Numbered from the stretch's first letter, positions 7,706 to 17,807 are shown. The stretch is DNA of 34,796 nt from Rhodococcus rhodnii NBRC 100604 (GCF_001894925.1 NZ_BCXD01000035.1:1-34796); one strand, 5' to 3'. Notes: generated by a model not told the origin, from the sequence alone. Numbers and translations are program-made.

Positions 7706-9243
7706 CGTGCTCCCGTGAAGTACATCGTCATGCCGGCGTCCTTCGCGGCCTCGATGACCTCGTTGTCGCGCACCGAACCGCCCGGCTGGACGACGGCGCG
7801 CACACCCGCATCCGCGAGCACCTGGAGCCCGTCGGGGAACGGGAAGAACGCATCGGAGGCACCGACCGACCCGGACGCACGATCTCCCGCCCGGCTCACC
7901 GCGAGGTGTGCGGAGTCGACCCGATTGACCTGACCCATACCGACACCCACGGCCGCGCCGTCGTGCGCGAGCAGGATGGCGTTGGACTTCACGGAACGGC
8001 AGGCACGCCAAGCGAATTCGAGGTCACGGAGCGTCGCCTCGTCCGCGGGCTCGCCCGTCGCGAGAGTCCAGCGCTCGGGCGCATCGCCGTCGGCGTCGAC
8101 GACGTCACGGTTCTGCACGAGCAGCCCACCCGAGATCTGCTTGAACTCGAGCGTGCCCGCGGCCGGGGGCTCGGCCACGAGAACGCGAATGTTCTTCTTG
8201 CGCTGCAGGACTCCCACGGCGCCGTCCTCGTAGGCCGGGGCGATGATCACCTCGGTGAAGATCTCGGCGACCTGCTCGGCCATCTCCACCGTCACCGGAC
8301 GGTTCGCCGCGATCACGCCGCCGTACGCACTGACGGGGTCGGTCGCGTGCGCCTTACGGTGCGCCTCGGCGATGTCCGCACCCACCGCGATCCCACACGG
8401 GTTGGCGTGCTTGATGATCGCGACCGCCGGCTCCGCGAGATCGAACGCGGCACGCCACGCGGCGTCACCGTCGGTGTAGTTGTTGTACGACATCTCCTTG
8501 CCGTGCAACTGCTCGGCCTGCGCGAGTCCCGGCTCGCCCGCGGGATCGACGTAGAGCGCGCCGCCCTGATGCGGATTCTCGCCGTAGCGCAGCGTCGCCG
8601 AACGCTCCCACGTCGCGCCGCGCCACGACGCGAAGTCGCTCTCGGTCTCGACGCGCGTCTGCGTCAGCCACGTGGCGACGGCGACGTCGTAGCTCGCGGT
8701 GTGCTGAAATGCGCTCGCCGCGAGAGCCGTTCGCTCTTCGAGCGTGAAACCGCCCGCATCGACCGCGGCGAGGACGTCGTCGTAACGCGCGGGATCCACG
8801 ACCACCGCGACGGATGGATGGTTCTTGGCCGCGGCACGCACCATCGACGGACCACCGATGTCGATCTGCTCGACGACGGCGTCGTCGTCGGCACCGGAGG
8901 CCACCGTCTCGGCGAACGGATACAGGTTGACGACGACCAGCTGGAACGGCTCGATGCCGAGGTCCTGCAGCTGCGCCAGATGATCCGGCTTGCGCGTGTC
9001 GGCGAGCACTCCCGCATGCACGCGCGGATGCAGCGTCTTGACGCGGCCCTCGAGGCACTCGGGGAAGCCGGTGAGCTGCTCGACGGGAACGACCGGGATC
9101 CCGGCGTCCGCGATCCGCGATGCCGTGGATCCCGTCGAGACGATCTCGACACCGGCGCGGTGAAGGCCGGTCGCCAGTTCGAGCAACCCGGTCTTGTCGT
9201 AGACGCTGACGAGCGCGCGGCGCACTGCCTTGCGGTCACTCAC
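7690..9243 (-). CDS. purH: Bifunctional AICAR transformylase / IMP cyclohydrolase
   Basis: PurH (517 residues, normal length) does the last two steps of IMP synthesis: formylation of AICAR with 10-formyl-THF, then ring closure. The N-terminal MGS-like cyclohydrolase domain starts with [13 protein letters not shown] and carries STGSTA. The C-terminal transformylase domain has [11 protein letters not shown], the catalytic IIKHANPCG (Lys-His pair), [25 protein letters not shown] and [10 protein letters not shown], and ends in TGARHFAH like other PurH proteins. GTG at 9243 overlaps the purN stop by 8 bases (GTGAGTGA), so translation is probably coupled to purN. The 3' end is embedded in a 17-bp tandem repeat. 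Confidence 0.97.
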   Translation of the reverse strand: MSDRKAVRRALVSVYDKTGLLELATGLHRAGVEIVSTGSTASRIADAGIPVVPVEQLTGFPECLEGRVKTLHPRVHAGVLADTRKPDHLAQLQDLGIEPFQLVVVNLYPFAETVASGADDDAVVEQIDIGGPSMVRAAAKNHPSVAVVVDPARYDDVLAAVDAGGFTLEERTALAASAFQHTASYDVAVATWLTQTRVETESDFASWRGATWERSATLRYGENPHQGGALYVDPAGEPGLAQAEQLHGKEMSYNNYTDGDAAWRAAFDLAEPAVAIIKHANPCGIAVGADIAEAHRKAHATDPVSAYGGVIAANRPVTVEMAEQVAEIFTEVIIAPAYEDGAVGVLQRKKNIRVLVAEPPAAGTLEFKQISGGLLVQNRDVVDADGDAPERWTLATGEPADEATLRDLEFAWRACRSVKSNAILLAHDGAAVGVGMGQVNRVDSAHLAVSRAGDRASGSVGASDAFFPFPDGLQVLADAGVRAVVQPGGSVRDNEVIEAAKDAGMTMYFTGARHFAH

Positions 9244-9826
9244 TGGGAATCACGGCCTTTCGTCCATCGATGACAACTCCGCGGGCGGCAACCGCCGCCA
9301 CGACGTCGACCAGCAGGCGACGCTCCACGGTCTTGATGCGTTCGTGCAGGGTGGCGTCGTCGTCGTCGGGAAGAACCGCGACGGCCTCCTGCGCGAGAAT
9401 CGGTCCGGTGTCCACACCGTCGTCGACGAGATGCACCGTGCACCCCGTCACGCGCACTCCGTAGTCGAGGGCGTCACGCACGCCGTGCGCGCCGGGGAAG
9501 GCAGGCAGCAGCGACGGGTGACTGTTGACGATGCGACCGCGGAAACGGGCGACGAACTCGCTCGACAGGATCCGCATGAACCCCGCGGTGACGACGAGAT
9601 CGGGACGCTCACCGGCGACCGTCTCCGCGAGAGCGCGATTCCACGCGTCACGATCGGGATGATCCGCGGGTGCGACGCGGTGCACGCGCACACCAGCAGC
9701 GGCGGCGATCTCTTCGGCGCGACAGGGCCGGTCGACGATCACGGCCGTCACGGCGAGTGCGGACGCGGGCGATCCCGCGAGCAGGGCCTCGAGCAGAGTT
9801 CCGGTCCCCGATGCGAGGACGACCAC
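9236..9826 (-). CDS. purN: Phosphoribosylglycinamide formyltransferase
   Basis: PurN transfers a formyl group from 10-formyl-THF to GAR, the third step of purine synthesis. Family marks are [16 protein letters not shown] at the N-terminus, [10 protein letters not shown], the catalytic [20 protein letters not shown] and [19 protein letters not shown] (Asn/His/Asp of the active site). The start is hard to place. The frame runs far upstream in another frame of perM, but no ATG, GTG or TTG occurs between the perM stop and GTG 9826, which gives 196 residues and begins right at the first beta strand. A CTG at 9877 has GGAG 7 bases upstream and would add 17 residues, close to the leader length of the mycobacterial protein. 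Overlaps purH by 8 bases. Confidence 0.92.
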   Translation of the reverse strand: MVVLASGTGTLLEALLAGSPASALAVTAVIVDRPCRAEEIAAAAGVRVHRVAPADHPDRDAWNRALAETVAGERPDLVVTAGFMRILSSEFVARFRGRIVNSHPSLLPAFPGAHGVRDALDYGVRVTGCTVHLVDDGVDTGPILAQEAVAVLPDDDDATLHERIKTVERRLLVDVVAAVAARGVVIDGRKAVIPSE

Positions 9827-9950
9827 GCGCGACTCGGAGTCGTCGCCTGTCGGCGTGATGGGGCGCGAGGTGTTCAGCGCAGTACTCCAGACGACTCGGC
9901 GATCGGGTTGTGTCGCAGTATCAGGGGCCGGGGTGCGGCCGTCCCCGAGT

Positions 9951-11495
9951 TTAGTCGCCGCGCTCTCGCCCCTCGCGTGCGAGGTCGCCCTCGCCGTCGG
10001 CGTCCGCATTCCCGGCATCAGGGGCCCCGGCATCGGGCGCCCCGGCATCGGGCGCCCCGGCATCGGCCTCTGCTGGAGCGTCGGCGTCGGCAGTGGCCGT
10101 GTTCTCGCCGCCGCCGTCGTCGGTGTCGCGCGGCTCGGTGTCGTGCGGCTCGGAGTCACCGCCCTCGGACTCGTCGGAGTCGACGGCCTCGTCGGAGTCG
10201 GCACGATCGGTCGTCGCAGCGGGTGCCACCGCGGCTGCGGGCTCGACGGCCTCGCCGGGAACCGTTTCCCGGCGCGCCCGCCACCACCCGACGACGACGA
10301 CGGTGAGCACACCGGGCACCGTGGTCCAGCCGAAGACGAGCAGCACGAGCGCGACGGAGTCGACCGTCACGGCGCCGAATGCGCCGAGGGCACCACCCGC
10401 GAACATCGACAGAACGCCGAGCGCGAGGCCCGCGCCCGCCGCGGACGCCACGACGAGAACGACACCACGCTGCAGGCCGACGCGACCACTCACGTCCCGC
10501 CCGAGTGCGACGCCGACGAGCGCGGGGATCACGAGGAGCAGCGGCCACAGCCCGCCGCCGGGTCCCGACGGAAGTGCGCCGAGCAGCGGGAACGCGGGAA
10601 GGTCGCCGCCGACGTTGCCGAACACGCTGACCGAGACGTCGCCGATGCTCACAGCCGAGCCGGTGAGCACCGCGGTCGCCGCGACGACGAGATTCGGCAG
10701 GTACAGGATCGACAGTGCCGTGAGACCGAACGTGCCCACGGCTCCGTCGCGCGAGGTCAGCAGTTCGCCGACCGTCGAGAAGTGCCACATCAGCGACGCC
10801 GCCGTCGCGAGCGCCCCGACGAGCAGGAACGCGAACGCGGTCCGCAGCGCCGGACGCACGCCCACGGCGATCCACCACGGCAGGCGCGGAACGAGATCCG
10901 TCCACTGCGCGCGGAGGATCGCGATCGCCGCGGCGAGGGCGTGGACGACGAGGGTCCACGCGAGCGCGACGGCCACGCCGGGCGAGTCGAGGGACAGGAC
11001 GGGCGCGGCGTCGGCGACGAAGGCGAGTGCCACGACCGTCACGGTGACGGGCCCCAGCAGCGCCGCGCCACCGATGCGCAGGGCATCTCGTGTGGACGCA
11101 CCCGCCGGCAGCGCCCGGCTGCACGTGCGCACGACGAACCATGCGAGTGCCACGGTCGCCGCGATCGGCAGGACGCCGAGCGTCACTCCGCCGATCGGAA
11201 GGGGAACGTGGTGAACCGCGAGCCACAGCGCTCCGATCACACCCGCGGCGCCCGAGAGTTCCTCGTTGCCGAGCATCAGCGTCACGACGGCGAGCACGGC
11301 GGCGATCGCGAGCGTCACCGCCGCCGGTTCGAAGGCGACGCGTGCGAGCGTGCCGAGGTCGCCGGACGACCGGCGCCGCGGCGCACGGTCGTTCTGCCTT
11401 CCCGCGTTCCGTACTCCCGCGGTCCGCCGCGCCGGGCCGGGTTCCGGCCGTCGTGTGCGGGTGGCGTTGCGGACGCGGTCCATCAGCGCACTCAT
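9951..11495 (-). CDS. perM: PerM-like integral membrane protein (DUF6350)
   Basis: A 514-residue polytopic membrane protein upstream of purN, the place of Rv0955 (PerM) in M. tuberculosis. PerM is reported to support cell division and persistence in acid or low-magnesium conditions and to act with FtsB; transfer of that role here is by synteny. Residues 1-50 are basic and cytoplasmic. About 50-425 hold many hydrophobic helices with LPWWIAVGVRPALR and SILYLPNLVVAATAVL. The last 90 residues are an acidic Asp/Glu/Ala tail (DSDESEGGDSEPHDTEPRDTDD) with four DAGAP-like repeats. ATG 11495 is abutted by GAGGAG; ATG 11483 has the same GAGGAG at 12 bases, so the true start may be either. Confidence 0.85.
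   Translation of the reverse strand: MSALMDRVRNATRTRRPEPGPARRTAGVRNAGRQNDRAPRRRSSGDLGTLARVAFEPAAVTLAIAAVLAVVTLMLGNEELSGAAGVIGALWLAVHHVPLPIGGVTLGVLPIAATVALAWFVVRTCSRALPAGASTRDALRIGGAALLGPVTVTVVALAFVADAAPVLSLDSPGVAVALAWTLVVHALAAAIAILRAQWTDLVPRLPWWIAVGVRPALRTAFAFLLVGALATAASLMWHFSTVGELLTSRDGAVGTFGLTALSILYLPNLVVAATAVLTGSAVSIGDVSVSVFGNVGGDLPAFPLLGALPSGPGGGLWPLLLVIPALVGVALGRDVSGRVGLQRGVVLVVASAAGAGLALGVLSMFAGGALGAFGAVTVDSVALVLLVFGWTTVPGVLTVVVVGWWRARRETVPGEAVEPAAAVAPAATTDRADSDEAVDSDESEGGDSEPHDTEPRDTDDGGGENTATADADAPAEADAGAPDAGAPDAGAPDAGNADADGEGDLAREGRERGD
10013..10075. repeat. 15-bp tandem repeat in the perM tail
   Basis: About four copies of a 15-bp unit (GGCATCGGGCGCCCC on the plus strand) encode Asp-Ala-Gly-Ala-Pro repeats near the C-terminus of PerM. 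Being a multiple of three, the unit can change in number without breaking the frame. Confidence 0.75.
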
Positions 11496-11575
11496 CTCCT
11501 CGAGGGTTGCACCGCGATCACGCGGTGTGCGGCAGGCGCGCCGCGGTGAAGACCACCGAACACGGCCCCGACCGA

Positions 11576-11615
11576 CCGTGACGGCTCGGACCCGGTCGGG
11601 TCCGAGCCGTCACGG
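11576..11615 (-). terminator. Strong hairpin after the DUF5336 gene
   Basis: CCGTGACGGCTCGGACCC (11576-11593) pairs perfectly with 11598-11615 in an 18-bp stem with a GGTC tetraloop, 7 bases past the stop of the upstream gene. No T-tract follows. It should separate transcription of the DUF5336 gene from perM-purN-purH, at least partly. Confidence 0.7.
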
Positions 11616-11622
11616 GAACGGG

Positions 11623-12717
11623 CTACTTGTCGTCGGCGCGGGGATCGAACGCCTGAGTACGAGGTCCGGCATCGCCGTCGGTGGACTCCTGCGACGGCCG
11701 GTCCGGCTCGCCGCCGTGCGCCGGCCGGTCGTCGTCGACGCGCGGCGCTGCCTGTGTCGGTTCACTCGCCGAGCCCGCGTTCGGCGGGAACTGCTGACCG
11801 GGCTGCTGGTAGCCCTGGTAGCCGGCGGCGTGCTGCGGCTGGCCGTAGCCGGGCTGCTGGTACTGGCCGTATCCGGGGAAGGGCTGACCCTGCGGGTAGG
11901 GCTGCTGGTACTGCGGGGCGTACCCGTACTGACCCTGGTACGGCACGCCCCCGTGCGCCTGTTGGTTTCCGTACTGCTGACCCTCGTACTGCTGGCCCGA
12001 GTACTGCTGGCCCGAGTACGACTGACCCGAGTACTGCTGGCCCGAGTACGGCTGCGGGTTCTGCTGCGGCGGCGCTCCACCCTGGTCCTGCGGGTTCGGC
12101 TGGGTGGAGATCGCCTCGGTCGGCGCGAACGCCTGCGGCTGGTATCCGGCATAGCCGGGCGTGGGGTACTGCGGGGCCGAGAATCCCTGCTGCTGCGGCG
12201 GAGTCGCGCGCCGCGGCGCACTGAGGACGTCCGCCTCGATGAGCGTCGCGCCGACCGCCACGACCGTCTGCACGAATCCGACGACGAGCAGAAGCACGCC
12301 GCCCCACGCGAGCGCGAGGTCCTCGCTCATCGCGAAGAACGAGAACAGCGACACGACGAAACCGACGGACGCCGCGGCACCGGCGGCACCCATCCAGCGC
12401 TGTTCACGCAGCAGCGTCATGGCGGCGAGGGCACCGGCGAGGACGGTGAATCCGTAGCCGAGATTGCCGAGTTCGAGGACGTTGCCCGAGCCGCCCGCCA
12501 TGCCGAACGCTCCCTGCGTCTGCACGTAGGGCGCGAAGCCGAGGAACAGCGCGACGACGCCGAGCACGGTAGTCGCGACGACGAGCCAGAAGTCGACGCC
12601 CCGATCGGCGAGCACACCGCCCGATCGCCCGTCCGCTCCTCGGTGCTGCGTCGAGCCCTGCCCCGGGGTCGGTTGCGCTGGCGAACCCTGGTTCGCGGCG
12701 CCGGGCGTGAACGACAT
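11623..12717 (-). CDS. DUF5336 / Rv0954-like four-helix membrane protein
   Basis: A 364-residue protein of the mycobacterial 34-kDa-antigen-like family, in the position of Rv0954, which has been reported to belong to the mycobacterial division complex. Four membrane helices are clear (about 43-62, 85-103, 108-128, 136-160), so both ends should be cytoplasmic. From residue 170 to the end the chain is low-complexity: rich in Gln, Tyr, Gly and Pro, with pentapeptide repeats SGQQY/SGQSY/EGQQY and later GYGQYQQPGYGQ, then a charged end. ATG 12717 has GAGGGAGA 5 bases upstream; the frame continues to 12852 but overlaps the divergent gene. The QQY repeats are echoed in the M23 peptidase at 17808. 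Assignment rests on layout plus synteny. Confidence 0.82.
   Translation of the reverse strand: MSFTPGAANQGSPAQPTPGQGSTQHRGADGRSGGVLADRGVDFWLVVATTVLGVVALFLGFAPYVQTQGAFGMAGGSGNVLELGNLGYGFTVLAGALAAMTLLREQRWMGAAGAAASVGFVVSLFSFFAMSEDLALAWGGVLLLVVGFVQTVVAVGATLIEADVLSAPRRATPPQQQGFSAPQYPTPGYAGYQPQAFAPTEAISTQPNPQDQGGAPPQQNPQPYSGQQYSGQSYSGQQYSGQQYEGQQYGNQQAHGGVPYQGQYGYAPQYQQPYPQGQPFPGYGQYQQPGYGQPQHAAGYQGYQQPGQQFPPNAGSASEPTQAAPRVDDDRPAHGGEPDRPSQESTDGDAGPRTQAFDPRADDK
11971..12045. repeat. 15-bp tandem repeat encoding SGQQY units
   Basis: Five consecutive 15-bp units starting at 11971, 11986, 12001, 12016 and 12031 (typical unit GTACTGCTGGCCCGA on the plus strand) encode the pentapeptide repeats of the DUF5336 protein tail. 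Units 2, 3 and 5 are identical. Confidence 0.85.
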
Positions 12718-12839
12718 GTGATCTCCCTCGTCGGGTCGGGTGGTCTCGTACCGGGTCTCTCGTAGGGCAAGCCTACGGAATCGGGGCATCGCCGGGTGGG
12801 GTGTCCCTCGGCCGTCACGACCGGCCGACAATGGGACGC

Positions 12840-13463
12840 ATGATGGCCCCACGCCGAGGATCGCCGACCGTCGTCGAGACCGAGATCAAGCGGTCCCGCT
12901 TCATCGCGGTGATCGCGCGGGTGGACACCGCCGACGAGGCAGCCGCGGTGGTCGAGGCGCAGCGCACGCTCCGGCCGGATGCGCGGCACCACTGCTGGGC
13001 GTACGTCGTCGGCGACGAGCCGTCGGACCGGCGGAAGAAGTCGAGCGACGACGGCGAGCCCGGTGGCACGGCGGGCGTCCCGATGTTGCAGGTGCTGGAC
13101 GCCCGCGAGGTCGTCGCGGCGGTCGCGGTGGTGACGCGCTATTTCGGCGGGATCAAGCTCGGGGCGGGCGGCCTGGTGCGGGCGTACTCCGGCGCGGTGG
13201 CGGCGGCGCTCGACGAGACGCCGCTGGTGCGTCGCGAGCGTCGCGAGACATACCGCCTGGGCGTCGCGCACGCCGACGCCGGCCGCGTCGAAGCGGAACT
13301 GCGGGGACGGGGCGTCGACGTCGTCGACACGGCGTACGGGGCCGTCGCGACCCTCACCCTGACGACGAACGACCCCGCCCGGCTCGAGGACACCGTGGCC
13401 GCCGCGACGAGCGGCGGTGGTGTTCTCGAACCGGCCGGGGCCATGTGGGCAGATGTGCCGTGA
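12840..13463 (+). CDS. YigZ/IMPACT family protein
   Basis: About 207 residues of the UPF0029/YigZ family, small cytosolic proteins with an N-terminal IMPACT domain. Diagnostic pieces are IKRSRFIAVIARV, DARHHCWAYVVG, SSDDGEPGGTAGVPMLQVL and VVTRYFGGIKLGAGGLVRAY, followed by a smaller C-terminal alpha/beta domain. The eukaryotic homologue modulates Gcn2 signalling; the bacterial role is unsettled. ATG 12840 is chosen over in-frame starts at 12801, 12831 and 12843 because GACAAT (12827-12832) lies 7 bases upstream in the leaderless pattern seen at other genes here. It diverges from the DUF5336 gene and converges on sucD. Confidence 0.88.
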   Translation: MMAPRRGSPTVVETEIKRSRFIAVIARVDTADEAAAVVEAQRTLRPDARHHCWAYVVGDEPSDRRKKSSDDGEPGGTAGVPMLQVLDAREVVAAVAVVTRYFGGIKLGAGGLVRAYSGAVAAALDETPLVRRERRETYRLGVAHADAGRVEAELRGRGVDVVDTAYGAVATLTLTTNDPARLEDTVAAATSGGGVLEPAGAMWADVP

Positions 13464-13464
13464 G

Positions 13465-13500
13465 TGAGTTTCCGGTGTGGGGGCCGGAGAGTCACGCACG
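13465..13500. terminator. Possible bidirectional terminator between yigZ and sucD
   Basis: In the 49-base gap between convergent genes, TCCGG (13471-13475) pairs with CCGGA (13484-13488), and outer bases TGA and TCA extend the symmetry with mismatches. Weak structure, proposed mainly from position. Confidence 0.3.
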
Positions 13501-13512
13501 AGCGCGCAGCGC

Positions 13513-14415
13513 CTACAGACTTTCCAGGATCTCCCGAGCGAGTTCGGCGGTCTCGGACGGCGTCTTGCCGACCTTGACGCCTGCGGCCTCGAGCGCATCC
13601 TTCTTCGCCTGGGCGGTGCCCGACGAACCGGACACGATCGCGCCCGCGTGGCCCATCGTCTTGCCCTCGGGGGCGGTGAAGCCCGCGACGTAGCCGACGA
13701 CCGGCTTGCTCACGTTCGCCTTGATGTAGTCGGCGGCACGCTCCTCGGCGTCGCCACCGATCTCGCCGATCATGACGATGACCTTGGTCTCGGGGTCCTT
13801 CTCGAACGCCTCGATCGCGTCGATGTGGGTGGTGCCGATGACGGGGTCGCCACCGATGCCGATGGCGGTCGAGAAGCCGAAGTCGCGCAGCTCGAACATC
13901 ATCTGGTAGGTCAGCGTGCCCGACTTGGAGACGAGGCCGACCGGGCCCGAGCCGGTGATGTTCGCGGGCGTGATGCCGACGAGCGACTCACCGGGCGTGA
14001 TGATGCCGGGGCAGTTGGGACCGATGATCCGCGTCTTGTTGCCCTTGTCCTCGTTGTAGGCCCACGCGTACGCGGTGTCCTGCACGGGGATGCCCTCGGT
14101 GATGACGACGAGCAGCGGGATCTCCGCGTCGATCGCCTCGATCATCGCGTCCTTGGCGAACTTCGGCGGCACGAAGACGATCGACGTGTCGGCGCCGGTC
14201 TTCTCGATGGCCTCCGAGACCGATCCGAAGACGGGCAGCTCGACGTCGGAGCCGTCCTTCGCGGTGTGCGCGACGGTGGTGCCGGCCTTGCGCGCGTTGA
14301 CGCCGCCGACGATGTTCGTCCCGGCCTTGAGCATGAGTGCGGTGTGCTTGGTGCCCTCGCCGCCCGTGATGCCCTGGACGATGACCTTGTTGTCCTTGTT
14401 CAGAAAGATCGACAT
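13513..14415 (-). CDS. sucD: Succinyl-CoA synthetase alpha subunit
   Basis: SucD (300 residues, full length) carries the CoA-binding Rossmann domain and the histidine that is phosphorylated during succinyl-CoA + NDP + Pi = succinate + CoA + NTP. Visible are [64 protein letters not shown] and [10 protein letters not shown]. The phospho-histidine is about residue 256 in [13 protein letters not shown]. It starts 10 bases after sucC, with AGGA just upstream of ATG 14415, so the pair is one operon. Nothing odd is seen. Confidence 0.98.
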   Translation of the reverse strand: MSIFLNKDNKVIVQGITGGEGTKHTALMLKAGTNIVGGVNARKAGTTVAHTAKDGSDVELPVFGSVSEAIEKTGADTSIVFVPPKFAKDAMIEAIDAEIPLLVVITEGIPVQDTAYAWAYNEDKGNKTRIIGPNCPGIITPGESLVGITPANITGSGPVGLVSKSGTLTYQMMFELRDFGFSTAIGIGGDPVIGTTHIDAIEAFEKDPETKVIVMIGEIGGDAEERAADYIKANVSKPVVGYVAGFTAPEGKTMGHAGAIVSGSSGTAQAKKDALEAAGVKVGKTPSETAELAREILESL

Positions 14416-14425
14416 GTCCTGATTC

Positions 14426-15589
<1,164 letters not shown>

Positions 15590-15694
15590 TGCTCACCGTC
15601 TCGTCTGCGTTGACGCCCGCGCGCAGGGTAGGCACGGGCCGATTCCGGACTTTATCCACTGGCCGTGTGGCGTATCGCGTCGCGTGGCAGTCTA

Positions 15695-15710
15695 TGTGGT
15701 GCGCATCACC
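15695..15710. promoter_or_regulatory. CRP/GlxR-like site upstream of sucCD
   Basis: TGTGGTGCGCATCACC fits TGTGA-N6-TCACA with two mismatches and shares its GTGCGCATCAC-type centre with the perfect site near the M23 gene. It lies between the large membrane-protein gene and sucC. In actinobacteria GlxR/Crp controls many TCA genes, so cAMP-linked control of sucCD is a reasonable inference. Confidence 0.45.
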
Positions 15711-15726
15711 GGGGCACTCGTGAGCG

Positions 15727-17595
15727 TCACCGCGAGGATCGTGTCGCGACGGTCGCCGCAGCCACGATCAACAGTAGGCCGACGGCCGACGCGACGACAC
15801 CCGGCCCCACCGAGGACTCCACGAGCACGGTGCGCGTGAGCGGCGAGGCCGCGATCTGGACCACCAGAAGCGTTGCCGCACCGAACAACAGGGCCCCGCC
15901 GCGTGGCCCCCTCGCGTGCGCCGCGACGACGGCGACGACGGCGTAGGTGACACAGGCCACGACGTGACCCCATGCGTCCGGACTCCACGGTAGGTCGGCG
16001 AACGACGTCGCGTGGAACGACGATCCGGCGGCGGTCGTGCCGCTGTGGAGCGGGAGCGCCGCCCCGAGCGCGGCGGCGAGCGCACCGGCCCCCGCGAGCC
16101 ACGCGACGGTGCGATCGACTGGCCGCTCCTCGGACGTGTCGAGTTCGTCGCGCTCGGCCGACCCCGCGAGCCACGCGAGAATCCCCGTCGCCACGGCACC
16201 CACTGAACTCGCCCACAGCACGAGTGCGCCCGCCGCGATCGTGACGTCGGGCAGGTCGGCGGCGACCAGCACGGAGTACGTCACGGGAACGACCGACAGC
16301 GGAATCGCGAGCCACACGACGGCGAGCACGGGGCGCGCGGGCGCGGCGAGTTCGGACAGCAGCAGCGGGATGCTCGCGACGACGACGGTCGCGGCGACGA
16401 GGACGACGCGCGTCCCGACGAGCGCGGGAGCCTCGACGCCGGCGGGCACCGTCAGTTGCGGCAGCAGCGCCCCGACCGCGGCGAGCACACCACTGACGAT
16501 GCCGGCCGCCCCGGCGAGTGCGTGAAGGCGGCCGCGACGGCGGTGCGCCACGTCCCCGTCGGCGGGTGACGGCGACGGGAGCGGCGCTGCCTCTGCCGCG
16601 GGAGCGGGGACGCGGTCGCGCAGCCGGACTGCGACGGGGATCGCGGCGGCGAGCAGAGCGAGCGCGAGGGCGCCGGCCGCGGCCCACACGGTGCCCGTGC
16701 CGACGCCGATGCGGTCGCCGGCCGAGAGGGCCGCGACCCAGCGGGTCCCGACGACACCGAGCAGCGCGACGGCGGCGCCCGCGAGCGCACCGGCGGCGAC
16801 GGTGGGTTCGATCGAGGCGAGCGCGGCCGCGATGACGACGAGCAGCGCCGCCGCGGTCACGGCGGCGCCCGCCGCCATCGCGGTGTCGGCGGAGAGCACG
16901 GCCGAGGCGAGGATGACCGGGTCGTGCGAGTCGAACGCGGGCCCGACGAGGCCGCCCGCGACGGCCACACCGGCCAGCACCACGCAGGCTGCGAGACCGA
17001 AGCCGATCCGGCCGCCCGTGGGCCGATCGACCTGGTCGGGATCGCGCGCCGTCCCGTAGCCGTCGGCGAGCGAGCAGCGCTGGACCACGACGATCCCCGC
17101 GACCGCGGCGACGACGAGCAGCGCGTGCCCGGCCAGGACGGCGACCGATCCCGCCGCGGGTTCGACGACCGACGCATCGGCGGGAAGGAACAGCTCGAAG
17201 CGGTTGGCGTCGAGGGCGTCGGCGAACAGTTGTGTGTCGGAGACGACGGACCCGAGGGCGACGGCGCCCGCACCGGCGAGCAGCGCACCCGCGAGTGCGC
17301 GCGCCCGCCACACGAGGGCGAAGGCCGCGGCGAGCGGGATCGCGAGGACGAACACGCCCGACCAGAGTCCGGCGGCCGCGATCCGGGTGAGGTCGCCGGT
17401 GTCGCTGCGGACCGCACCGAGCAGCGGCGCGAGCGCGACCGCTCCGGCGCCCACGAACGCGACGGCGACCGCGAGCCAGGCCGACGTGCGGCCGTCGCCG
17501 GGTGCGGGATCGTCGAGGCGCCGCCGCACGGCACCCTCCGCGGACGGCGCGATGCGGGTCGGTGTCGCTCGGGCCCGACCTTGTGCTGCGGCCAC
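15727..17595 (-). CDS. Large polytopic membrane protein, unrecognised
   Basis: A 622-residue membrane protein that I do not recognise. Composition is extreme (Ala, Val, Leu, Gly). After a basic cytoplasmic N-terminus (about 38 residues) there are roughly a dozen or more hydrophobic helices. Between helices lie an extracytoplasmic-looking loop (SDTQLFADALDANRFELFLPADASVVEPAAG), a probable cytoplasmic linker rich in Pro/Ala/Ser (RLRDRVPAPAAEAAPLPSPSPADGDVAHRRRGR) dividing the protein in two halves, and an acidic loop AERDELDTSEERPVDRT. No transporter motif, nucleotide-binding site or catalytic signature is visible. Start GTG 17595 has no clear ribosome site. It sits between sucC and the divergent M23 gene, with CRP-like sites beyond both ends. 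A role in envelope biology is only a guess from location. Confidence 0.75.
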   Translation of the reverse strand: MAAAQGRARATPTRIAPSAEGAVRRRLDDPAPGDGRTSAWLAVAVAFVGAGAVALAPLLGAVRSDTGDLTRIAAAGLWSGVFVLAIPLAAAFALVWRARALAGALLAGAGAVALGSVVSDTQLFADALDANRFELFLPADASVVEPAAGSVAVLAGHALLVVAAVAGIVVVQRCSLADGYGTARDPDQVDRPTGGRIGFGLAACVVLAGVAVAGGLVGPAFDSHDPVILASAVLSADTAMAAGAAVTAAALLVVIAAALASIEPTVAAGALAGAAVALLGVVGTRWVAALSAGDRIGVGTGTVWAAAGALALALLAAAIPVAVRLRDRVPAPAAEAAPLPSPSPADGDVAHRRRGRLHALAGAAGIVSGVLAAVGALLPQLTVPAGVEAPALVGTRVVLVAATVVVASIPLLLSELAAPARPVLAVVWLAIPLSVVPVTYSVLVAADLPDVTIAAGALVLWASSVGAVATGILAWLAGSAERDELDTSEERPVDRTVAWLAGAGALAAALGAALPLHSGTTAAGSSFHATSFADLPWSPDAWGHVVACVTYAVVAVVAAHARGPRGGALLFGAATLLVVQIAASPLTRTVLVESSVGPGVVASAVGLLLIVAAATVATRSSR

Positions 17596-17682
17596 GCCCC
17601 GACGCTAGCGCGGGAGCCCCGCGCGACGTCCGCACCGACACGCGCGCGACCACCGATTGTCGGCGCGTCGCACGCGTGTTGT

Positions 17683-17698
17683 TGTGATGCGCATCACA
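17683..17698. promoter_or_regulatory. Perfect CRP/GlxR palindrome
   Basis: TGTGATGCGCATCACA is a perfect 16-bp palindrome and a full match to TGTGA-N6-TCACA, the consensus shared by E. coli CRP, mycobacterial Crp (Rv3676) and corynebacterial GlxR. It lies between the divergent membrane-protein gene (start 17595) and the M23 gene (start 17808), so it could regulate either. A candidate M23 promoter is TTGCGG (17725-17730), 18 bases, TACCGT (17749-17754). Confidence 0.7.
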
Positions 17699-17768
17699 TG
17701 GCCCTGTTCGGAGAACGTTACAAGTTGCGGATGTCGCAATCATTTCGTTACCGTCGCTCGCGGCTGAT

Positions 17769-17785
17769 GTCACGACCGGGTCACA
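17769..17785 (+). promoter_or_regulatory. GTCAC direct repeat, possible MtrA box
   Basis: GTCACG (17769-17774) and GTCACA (17780-17785) are repeated with an 11-bp period, just upstream of the M23 gene ribosome site. Direct GTCAC repeats with about one helical turn resemble the sites reported for the response regulator MtrA, which controls cell-wall hydrolase genes in mycobacteria and corynebacteria. Two short matches are weak evidence. Confidence 0.35.
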
Positions 17786-17807
17786 AGAACAGGAGGACGA
17801 CGGGCGA

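Noticed and set aside
11971-12045. Short regular repeats considered as CRISPR
   Set aside because: Units are contiguous 15-mers in frame inside a coding region, without spacers.
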